DNA from: Bacteroidetes bacterium SW_11_45_7
GTDB lineage: Bacteria; Bacteroidota; Bacteroidia; Chitinophagales; SW-11-45-7
Direction: 5' to 3'
Assembly (NCBI GenBank): GCA_003022985.1
Contig: PXTV01000109.1
Coordinates: forward strand, 1-5,863
DNA: 5,863 nt
The notes under the pieces were generated by a model. It did no database searches and was not told where the DNA came from. It saw nothing but the letters and a program-made list of their open reading frames with translations. Shown piece by piece: positions 1 through 5,176 of the stretch. The position numbers were made by a program, and so were the translations under genes. Each line of letters opens with the position of its first letter. Position 1 is the first letter of the stretch.

Positions 1-544
1 CCACGCAGCTGCCCATGATGGCAGCGATCTGCGGAACACCCATCGATGATAAAACTGCGTTATTGCGGAAAATTCTACCAAAGTGTTCTTTATCCGGGAA
101 TATTTCATCCTGCATCGGTAAGTAGACACCTGCGCTATCTACCAGATAGATAATAGGCAAGTGGTTTTCAATGGCTATTTCCTGTGCCCGTATGTTTTTC
201 TTACCCGTTACGGGAAACCATGCACCTGCTTTTACAGATGCATCATTGGCAACAATAACGCATTGTCTCTCTTCAACATAGCCAATTCCTATAATCACAC
301 CACCAGCGGGGCACCCACCGTGTTCCTGGTACATCTCATAGCCGGCAAATTCGCCTAATTCGAGGAAACCGGAATCATCGTCTATTAATGTATTTACACG
401 CTCACGGGCGCTTAATTTCCCTTTGTCATGTTGCTTTTGAATCTTTTTCTTGCCTCCTCCCTCGTAAATCTTATCCAACCGTTGATTCATTTTAGAAATC
501 AACAGCTTCATCGCATCCTCATTCTTATTTTTCTGGATGTCCAT
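1..544 (-). CDS. Acyl-CoA carboxylase beta (carboxyltransferase) subunit, methylcrotonoyl/geranyl-CoA type, partial
   Basis: This is the N-terminal 181 codons; the rest lies beyond the left edge. Family knowledge: the subunit transfers a carboxyl group from biotin to an acyl-CoA in the cytoplasm. The methylcrotonoyl enzyme acts in leucine breakdown. Seen: KGKLSARERV at residues 41-50, the NDASVKAGAWFPVTGKK stretch at 100-116, and DSAGVYLP at 136-143 followed by FPDKEHFGRIF at 149-159 and PQIAAIMGSC at 171-180. The FPD-HFGRIF and MGSC combination is typical of methylcrotonoyl- or geranyl-CoA carboxylases. Propionyl- and acetyl-CoA carboxylases instead have a GYGEIF and MGPCAGG pattern at this place. 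The start is the ATG at 544, which gives the expected short charged N-terminus. There is no Shine-Dalgarno sequence, but a TATTTTTG promoter element lies just upstream. The partner biotin subunit is not in the window, so the substrate (methylcrotonoyl-CoA or another acyl-CoA) is inferred. Confidence 0.93.
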   Translation of the reverse strand, partial: MDIQKNKNEDAMKLLISKMNQRLDKIYEGGGKKKIQKQHDKGKLSARERVNTLIDDDSGFLELGEFAGYEMYQEHGGCPAGGVIIGIGYVEERQCVIVANDASVKAGAWFPVTGKKNIRAQEIAIENHLPIIYLVDSAGVYLPMQDEIFPDKEHFGRIFRNNAVLSSMGVPQIAAIMGSCV

Positions 545-569
545 AGTTTGGGCATTACATTTGGAGGGT

Positions 570-577
570 CAAAAATA
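570..577 (-). promoter_or_regulatory. Candidate Bacteroidota-type -7 element for the carboxylase gene
   Basis: Read on the minus strand this is TATTTTTG, an exact match to the TAnnTTTG consensus of the Bacteroidota primary sigma factor. It would start transcription near 563 and give a leader of roughly 18 bases before the ATG at 544. No convincing TTG is seen at the -33 position, so the call rests on the -7 motif and its placement. Confidence 0.45.
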
Positions 578-738
578 ACAATTCATTACGGGTAAAATCA
601 TGCTAAATTGATGTAGTGAAAGTTGAGAAGCCAAATGCGTCCTTCTTTTACAAGATTTATCATCTTGATTGGCAGAAGAAAAAGTTGAAAAAGGTAGAAA
701 GATTATGAATACACTTTTTAGAGTGGTTTAAAAAATTT

Positions 739-746
739 TACTTTTG
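739..746 (+). promoter_or_regulatory. Candidate Bacteroidota-type -7 element for the SRP RNA
   Basis: TACTTTTG matches TAnnTTTG exactly. Transcription would start near 752, just before the outer stem of the SRP RNA at 760, which is where the RNA's 5' end is expected. The -33 region (about 714-720) is T-rich but has no TTG. The agreement between the motif and the independently recognised RNA gene is the main support. Confidence 0.55.
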
Positions 747-751
747 CAATT

Positions 752-845
752 GGGCAAGTCTTATACGACCAGCTCCCACTGAATCCCCCAGATCCGGAAG
801 GAAGCAAGGGTAGGTGGTTGAGCGGTGCGATATAAGTAACTTTCC
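752..845 (+). ncRNA. ffs: Signal recognition particle RNA, small bacterial (4.5S) type
   Basis: This is the RNA scaffold of the signal recognition particle. It binds Ffh and the receptor FtsY to bring ribosomes making membrane proteins to the translocon. The hallmark apical hairpin is at 789-806: CC, the GGAA tetraloop at 796-799, GG, then AAGCA. A long rod-like hairpin can be drawn by eye. CTTATA at 760-765 pairs with TATAAG at 831-836, then short stems separated by bulges follow: CG with CG, ACC with GGT, GCTC with GAGC, CCAC with GTGG, and CCC with GGG beneath the apical loop. The length of about 95 nt fits the small class without an Alu domain. The ends are estimates: the 5' end from the upstream promoter motif and the 3' end from the T-rich tract. 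One symmetric-loop base (A792) differs from the usual G. No open reading frame on either strand here is credible. Confidence 0.93.
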
Positions 846-857
846 CTTCTTTTTTAA
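836..857 (+). terminator. Likely 3' end or terminator of the SRP RNA
   Basis: The closing stem of the SRP RNA (its 3' strand ends at 836) is followed by a pyrimidine-rich stretch ending in six T residues at 850-855. The RNA's own rod could serve as the terminator hairpin, though the T run starts 13 bases after the stem. Termination may therefore be partial and allow read-through into the transaldolase gene. Confidence 0.35.
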
Positions 858-883
858 TATTTGTGCCTAAAAACCAGGGTCCT

Positions 884-1540
884 ATGAAATTTTTTGTTGA
901 TACTGCCAATATTGATCAAATACAAGAAGCACGAGCACTTGGGATTTTAGACGGTGTTACCACCAATCCATCCTTGATGGCTAAAGAAGGAATTACCGGC
1001 CAAGACAACATTTACGAGCACTATGCCAACATTTGCGATATCGTGAACGGCCCCGTTAGCGCGGAAGTCATTTCAACTGATTTCGATGGGATTGTTCAAG
1101 AAGGAAGAGAGCTGGCAAGTATTCGATCCAATATTTACGTGAAAGTTCCCATGATCAAGGAAGGTGTAAAAGCTATTAAACAGTTGTCTGACGAAGGCAT
1201 TCGCATCAATTGCACACTCGTTTTTTCGTCAGCACAAGCACTTCTGGCAGCCAAAGCCGGGGCGGCAATCGTGTCGCCTTTTATCGGTAGGGTTGACGAT
1301 ACCGGGCATGATGGAGTGCAGCTCATCGAGCAGATCGTCCAAATTTTTGACACTTATGGCTACGAAACCGAGGTGCTTGCCGCATCAGTAAGAAGTCCTC
1401 TCCACATCCCGCAGACGGCCCAGGCAGGGGCTGATATTGCTACTTGCCCCTTTCAAACCATCAATGATTTATTCTATCATCCGCTTACAGACATTGGGTT
1501 GGAGAAGTTTTTGAATGACTATAAGAAAGTGAACGGTTGA
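884..1540 (+). CDS. tal: Transaldolase, short TalC/FSA-type family
   Basis: This is a cytoplasmic single-domain beta/alpha-barrel enzyme of 218 residues, the normal size for the small transaldolase and fructose-6-phosphate aldolase family. It links the non-oxidative pentose phosphate branch to glycolysis by moving a dihydroxyacetone unit between sugar phosphates. Seen: D6 in the first strand, TTNPS at 26-30, the Schiff-base lysine K87 in YVKVP, NCTLVFS at 109-115, SPFIGRVDD at 131-139, ASVRS at 167-171 and HPLTDIGLEKF at 199-209. E61 (SAEV) and F133 (SPF) occupy places where true fructose-6-phosphate aldolases have Gln and Tyr, so transaldolase activity is the better call. The ATG at 884 is preferred over an in-frame GTG at 863, because family members begin MKFFVDTA and the GTG lies against the SRP RNA T tract. 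AGGGT just upstream is at best a weak ribosome site. The gene stands alone downstream of the SRP RNA. Confidence 0.93.
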   Translation: MKFFVDTANIDQIQEARALGILDGVTTNPSLMAKEGITGQDNIYEHYANICDIVNGPVSAEVISTDFDGIVQEGRELASIRSNIYVKVPMIKEGVKAIKQLSDEGIRINCTLVFSSAQALLAAKAGAAIVSPFIGRVDDTGHDGVQLIEQIVQIFDTYGYETEVLAASVRSPLHIPQTAQAGADIATCPFQTINDLFYHPLTDIGLEKFLNDYKKVNG

Positions 1541-1575
1541 GGCGGGGAGAATAGCTGTTTTATAAGAGAGCAGGG

Positions 1576-1628
1576 CAGGATAGATGGATAAATCTTGTTA
1601 GCAAAAGGTTATCCTGAATCTTATTTTT
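1576..1628 (+). terminator. Possible terminator downstream of the transaldolase gene
   Basis: A perfect 7-bp inverted repeat (CAGGATA at 1576-1582, TATCCTG at 1610-1616) is followed by a T-rich stretch containing five T in a row near 1623-1627. The 27-base loop is long for an intrinsic terminator, so the call is tentative. It sits between two convergent genes, where a terminator is expected. Confidence 0.3.
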
Positions 1629-1640
1629 ATCTTATCATGC

Positions 1641-2378
1641 TCAATTATCGACTTCGTCCAGCCACCCTTGAACAATGTCCTGGTGTTCTTTGAGCCATTG
1701 ATGAATGACTTGTACGGGGTTATCTTCAGTTTTTTCAATCCGGTCCATTAACATTAGCATTTGAGATTCCTGTAATTCAAAGATGGACAGGAATTTAGCC
1801 ACCTCCGGGTATTGTTCTTGGAAACCTTTTCGTCCTACACTGAGAATTTTTTCCTCTTTACTGTAAACTTCTTGAGGATCATCGAGAAATTTTAATTCAT
1901 AGCGCTTGAAAAGCCAGTGAGGTTTCCAGCCGGTTATAATGATTGGCTCTTCTTTTTCCATAGATGCTTGCAGTGTTGAAATCATGGCCGGTTCACTGGT
2001 CCCCACTACACGATAATCCAATCCGTAAGCATCAATTGCTTTTTCCGTCAGCTTGACAATACCTGCATCATTTTCAATGCCAATAATACGTCCCTCTACT
2101 TGATCTCTAATGTTTTTTAACTCCTGTATGGATTGAATATCCATGTAGGGAGGAACGGCCAACCCAATATGAGCTCCTTTGTAGTTGGTGCCGAGCTCGG
2201 ATAGCTGATCACTGTAAGTGTCAATATAGTCACGGTGTGTAGCAGGCTGCCAAGAGCTTAAAAACAAATCTTCATTTCCCCGGGCCACATTTGTATAAGC
2301 CCTGCTGAGACTGTATCGGTTTAAGGAAACCGGAGCTCCGAATTCTTCTTCAATGATGTGTTTCACCAAATGAGACAT
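1641..2378 (-). CDS. Glycine betaine/choline-type ABC substrate-binding protein (OpuAC family), N-terminally truncated
   Basis: The OpuAC-type domain normally captures glycine betaine, choline or related compounds outside the inner membrane and hands them to an ABC importer for osmoprotection. Seen in the 245 residues: SSWQP at 41-45 followed by H48, GLAVPPYM at 72-79, GIENDAGI at 100-107, and GWKPHW at 150-155 followed by KFLDDP at 163-168. The last is the family's characteristic C-terminal-lobe ligand motif, with W151 and W155 likely in the aromatic cage. Oddly, the only usable ATG starts inside the first helix: there is no signal peptide or lipobox, and the first beta strand is missing. 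The in-frame codons just upstream read VWPSDNII, which looks like the normal family N-terminus, but they are preceded by TGA TAA. The gene may be a decaying pseudogene, contain a frameshift or sequence error, or encode a cytoplasmic protein. No permease or ATPase gene is adjacent. miaE lies 181 bases upstream on the same strand. Confidence 0.85.
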   Translation of the reverse strand: MSHLVKHIIEEEFGAPVSLNRYSLSRAYTNVARGNEDLFLSSWQPATHRDYIDTYSDQLSELGTNYKGAHIGLAVPPYMDIQSIQELKNIRDQVEGRIIGIENDAGIVKLTEKAIDAYGLDYRVVGTSEPAMISTLQASMEKEEPIIITGWKPHWLFKRYELKFLDDPQEVYSKEEKILSVGRKGFQEQYPEVAKFLSIFELQESQMLMLMDRIEKTEDNPVQVIHQWLKEHQDIVQGWLDEVDN

Positions 2379-2397
2379 GATAATATTGTCGGAAGGC

Positions 2398-2405
2398 CAA
2401 ACTTA
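2398..2405 (-). promoter_or_regulatory. Possible -7 element for the betaine-binding protein gene
   Basis: On the minus strand this reads TAAGTTTG, an exact TAnnTTTG match. It would start transcription near 2391, about 13 bases before the ATG at 2378. It overlaps the TAA stop and the remnant VW codons of the same frame, so the match may be fortuitous. No -33 TTG is seen at a suitable distance. Confidence 0.3.
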
Positions 2406-2559
2406 TCATAACAACTCTACAGTAAGTTCCCATTAAACTCATATTAGCTTGTTTTACAGGAGATTGGCAAGATAATAAAGATTTGTTGTTTTATTGAAGT
2501 ACAGGCTTCACAGATCACATAAACCGCCACAATAGATGGTCAATTTAAGGGGGTTGAGC

Positions 2560-3162
2560 TTAATGCATTCTATCACCTCTTATAGAAATGTTTTTCATGA
2601 TCTGAGCTTCTTCCTCAAGGAACTCCTGCCATCTCTCTTGCACTTGATTGTCATCAAAATAGGTTTTAGCAATATCGATAAATAATCTGTAATGACCTGC
2701 TTCAGATTCCATGAAATGGCGGTAGAATTTGCGAAGATCTTCCTCTTCCAAATTTTCCGACAGGAGCTTAAAGCGCTCGCAACTCCTTGCTTCGATAAGA
2801 GCCGCAATCAAAAGCCGCTCCAGCAGACGCCCTTCGTGATCTCCTTCTTTCCGCTCGCATTTCATCAATGCCACCACATACTCATCTTTTCGTTGACGGC
2901 CCGGTTCCAGCCCCCGTTTTCTCATCTCCTGCAGAACCAGACGAAAATGGCCCCACTCTTCTGTGACAATAGGGGCAAGATCATCAACGAGTTTTTGCTT
3001 TTCAGGATATTGCTGAATAAGGGATATGCAAGTAGATGCCGCTTTTTGCTCACAGTAAGCATGATCAGTAAGAATGTCTTCTAAACGCTTTTCCGCCAGA
3101 TGAACCCAACGCGGGTCGGTTGGAAGTTGTAAGCCCAGCACGGACGATGTTGTTGATGCCAT
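2560..3162 (-). CDS. miaE: tRNA-(2-methylthio-N6-isopentenyladenosine-37) hydroxylase, MiaE type
   Basis: MiaE is an oxygen-dependent di-iron monooxygenase that hydroxylates the isopentenyl group of ms2i6A at position 37, next to the anticodon, in tRNAs that read UNN codons. The protein is all-helical and ferritin-like. Seen in the 200 residues: GLQLPTDPRW at 10-19; E38 in LTDHAYCEQKAAS at 31-43; EEWGH at 68-72 giving an ExxH pair (E69, H72); IEARSCERFK at 123-132 with E124 or E129 as further ligand; and ESEAGHY at 152-158 giving a second ExxH pair (E154, H157). This is a full set of di-iron ligands. The ATG at 3162 is chosen because family members start shortly before the LPTDPRW motif. The same frame stays open to an ATG at 3339, but those 59 extra residues resemble nothing expected. 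Its upstream partners MiaA and MiaB are not in the window. It is transcribed divergently from the lipoprotein gene. Confidence 0.92.
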   Translation of the reverse strand: MASTTSSVLGLQLPTDPRWVHLAEKRLEDILTDHAYCEQKAASTCISLIQQYPEKQKLVDDLAPIVTEEWGHFRLVLQEMRKRGLEPGRQRKDEYVVALMKCERKEGDHEGRLLERLLIAALIEARSCERFKLLSENLEEEDLRKFYRHFMESEAGHYRLFIDIAKTYFDDNQVQERWQEFLEEEAQIMKNISIRGDRMH

Positions 3163-3444
3163 ATCGAAGGGGATTTTCGGCTGTAAATTACGGGTACTTA
3201 TTCCGAATGTAAGTGTAGAATAAGGTAGCCAATAACCAAAGTGGATGATGTGCAATGTTTTTGGAGATGTGCCCTGTAGTTTCCTAACCAAGAGAACGTA
3301 TTTTTCGATTGCCCAAGAATGACTCGCACTTTGTTGCATTAAATGCCCGTTAATTTGTGAAGCAAGTATAGGTTTTCATTTATCGATGAGTTCATGGCTT
3401 TCAAATTGTCTCCGTTTGAATATCACGAGATTGATTGATACTAA

Positions 3445-3478
3445 TTGGCACATATCATCTCTATAGATGTTATATTTG
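3445..3478 (+). promoter_or_regulatory. Bacteroidota-type promoter for the lipoprotein/outer-membrane protein pair
   Basis: TATATTTG at 3471-3478 matches the -7 consensus TAnnTTTG exactly. TTG at 3445-3447 can serve as the -33 element, with a 23-base spacer at the long end of the accepted range. Transcription would start near 3484-3486, leaving a leader of only about 10-12 bases before the ATG at 3496. An imperfect inverted repeat fills most of the spacer. Confidence 0.55.
3452..3475. repeat. Imperfect inverted repeat inside the promoter, possible operator
   Basis: ATAT-CATCT at 3452-3460 and AGATG-TT-ATAT at 3465-3475 form an inverted repeat: nine complementary pairs around a 4-base centre, with a TT bulge on the right arm. 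It lies between the -33 and -7 elements and overlaps the first bases of the -7. That is a typical place for a repressor site, but the sequence is AT-rich and chance is not excluded. Confidence 0.3.
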
Positions 3479-3495
3479 ACACGTAATCCGCTTAT

Positions 3496-5154
3496 ATGTT
3501 CTTAAGTAGACCATTATACCTGAAAGCACTTCTTTGTTTAGTGGGCTCAGTAATCCTGCTTAGCCCATCGTGTAAGGATAAGGCTACAAATGGCTGGGAT
3601 ACTGATGTTTTAACACCTCTTGCCAATGCAAAATTGAATGTTAATGATATTGTTGCTGATAGTCTCGTTGAGTATCAACAAGATAGTTCTTTACGGTTAG
3701 TTTACAGCAACACGATTTATGAATTTGATCCGACCGATGAACTCCTGCAAATACCCGATACGAGCTTGGAAAACAAGCTTCAGCTCGATTCGATTGTTCC
3801 AATGGCGAATGTTGATCATGATCCCTATGATGCACGCAAAAAGTCCGACAAAGTAGAACTCTTCCGTAAGAATAAATTATTGGTTTACAATTTTAATGGC
3901 CCTGAGTTGACTTTTTTTCGAATAAAGAGCGGGCAGTTTAAAATTCTCATAACAAGTACACTTCAGGATACACTTTATTTTGATTTTGAGCTGAATGAGG
4001 CAAGAGACCAAAATGGTGCTCCTTTAACCGAATCTGATGTATTACTGCCGGCTCCTCCAAATGGAAGTTCTACTATTGAGCGAAGTTTTGACTTGAGCGG
4101 TTATGAAGTGGATTTACGCGGGCCTGATCAAAAGCTCGTAAATTCAATTCAGCCCGTCCTTGTGGGAAAGGTTGATTCGCTTGGTGATTTAAGTGATGTA
4201 ACACCACAGGACAGTATTTATATTTCTTACCAACTTAAAGACATTGTGCCGCAGTACGTGAAGGGGTATTTGGGTAATGATACTGTGGAAGTAGGCCAGG
4301 GGGAAATCAAATTGGATTTATTTAAAAATCTTAATGCTGGCCTTGTAGATTTGGCCAAAGTTGAGGCTGATTTTTCTGTTATTAACGGGTTGGGTGTAAA
4401 TGGTCAATTAGATATCAAATCATTTGAGGCGATTAAAGGAAGCCAGACGATAAGCTTGACCAGCCCTCTTATCAATAAGCCCATCAAGATTGACAGGGCT
4501 TACGATAATCCCCGCATAACAAATACCACCGATGTCTCCTTAAGTGGCCAAAATTCCAATGTGAAAGAACTGCTTGAACTACTACCGAGTCGGATTTTCT
4601 ACAATATAGAAGCCTTTATCAATCCCCGCGGCAATTTTTATAACTACCAGGATTTCGGTTATTACGACTCGCAATTCGATGTGAATGTTGACGTGGAACT
4701 TCCGCTTCAGGCCCGTTTAAAGGACCTCTTCTTGCGGGATACAACAGATTTCAATATTGGCTTAACCGATCAGGAAATCAAGAACATTGAAAAGGGTGAG
4801 CTTAACTTAATTGCCTACAACCATTTTCCCTATGACGTGGATGTGCAATTGTACCTCTACGACAATATGTTCAATTTGAAGGATTCGCTTTTTCTTGAAA
4901 ATACCATCGCCTCGGGCCGGTTCAACGACAGTTGCCGCGTTGTAGGAGATCAACGTACGGTTCTTACCTCCAAAGTTGACAACGATCGCCTCAAGCAGCT
5001 ACAAAAGGCGGAAAAGGCCATTGTACAAGTTGGCTTTTCCAATCCTGAAGTACCCGGTTTCTGCACGCAACGCAAGCTGAAATTATACGATAATTACGCA
5101 ATTGACTTAACCCTCTCTGCTCGCTTTAAATATCTTTTGCAAGACGCTTTCTAA
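3496..5154 (+). CDS. Predicted cell-envelope lipoprotein of unknown function
   Basis: I do not recognise a named family for this 552-residue protein. The N-terminus (residues 1-26) is a lipoprotein signal: R5 and K10, a hydrophobic stretch at 11-22, then SPSC with C26 as the likely lipidated cysteine. The mature protein begins CKDKATNGWDTD. It lacks transmembrane segments and is rich in alternating hydrophobic/polar stretches, suggesting mostly beta structure. Examples are residues 126-165, 241-310 and 392-420, the last including VDVELPLQARLKDLFLRD. A short helical, charged stretch is at 495-508. C480 and C523 are the only cysteines after C26 and could form a disulfide. The ATG at 3496 puts the signal peptide at the very start; there is no Shine-Dalgarno sequence. 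The gene has its own promoter and is followed after 22 bases by a probable outer-membrane protein, so the two are likely co-transcribed. A role in outer-membrane assembly or surface display with that partner is inference only. Confidence 0.85.
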   Translation: MFLSRPLYLKALLCLVGSVILLSPSCKDKATNGWDTDVLTPLANAKLNVNDIVADSLVEYQQDSSLRLVYSNTIYEFDPTDELLQIPDTSLENKLQLDSIVPMANVDHDPYDARKKSDKVELFRKNKLLVYNFNGPELTFFRIKSGQFKILITSTLQDTLYFDFELNEARDQNGAPLTESDVLLPAPPNGSSTIERSFDLSGYEVDLRGPDQKLVNSIQPVLVGKVDSLGDLSDVTPQDSIYISYQLKDIVPQYVKGYLGNDTVEVGQGEIKLDLFKNLNAGLVDLAKVEADFSVINGLGVNGQLDIKSFEAIKGSQTISLTSPLINKPIKIDRAYDNPRITNTTDVSLSGQNSNVKELLELLPSRIFYNIEAFINPRGNFYNYQDFGYYDSQFDVNVDVELPLQARLKDLFLRDTTDFNIGLTDQEIKNIEKGELNLIAYNHFPYDVDVQLYLYDNMFNLKDSLFLENTIASGRFNDSCRVVGDQRTVLTSKVDNDRLKQLQKAEKAIVQVGFSNPEVPGFCTQRKLKLYDNYAIDLTLSARFKYLLQDAF

Positions 5155-5176
5155 TCTATTACGTAAAGAGCTGTTG

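Noticed and set aside
161..358. 65-residue open frame on the plus strand
   Set aside because: It lies entirely inside the carboxylase gene on the other strand, which has strong family motifs. The product is low-quality and cysteine-rich with no motif.
651..667. 6-bp perfect inverted repeat CAAGAT/ATCTTG with a 5-base loop upstream of the SRP RNA
   Set aside because: It is short, has no T tract, and lies about 70 bases before the promoter motif. A repeat this size is expected by chance.
856..863. AATATTTG as a separate promoter -7 element for the transaldolase gene
   Set aside because: One consensus base is wrong and no TTG lies at a suitable -33 distance. Read-through from the SRP RNA promoter is equally possible.
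863..883. GTG start giving the transaldolase seven extra residues
   Set aside because: Family proteins start at MKFFVDTA. The extra codons lie next to the SRP RNA T tract and contain no family sequence.
718..909. 63-residue open frame on the minus strand
   Set aside because: It runs antisense through the SRP RNA and the start of the transaldolase gene; the RNA structure explains the sequence.
1135..1353. 72-residue open frame antisense to the transaldolase gene
   Set aside because: It is a shadow of a well-supported enzyme gene.
2490..2510. Small hairpin TGAAG/CTTCA downstream of miaE as a terminator
   Set aside because: The stem is only 5 bp and no T run follows on the minus strand.
2595..2807. 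70-residue open frame on the minus strand
   Set aside because: It is a different frame of miaE on the same strand, with no motif of its own.
2692..3084. 130-residue open frame on the plus strand
   Set aside because: It is antisense to miaE, whose di-iron ligand motifs cover the same region; the product has no recognisable motif.
3641..3835. 64-residue open frame antisense to the lipoprotein gene
   Set aside because: It is a shadow frame with no start context or motif.
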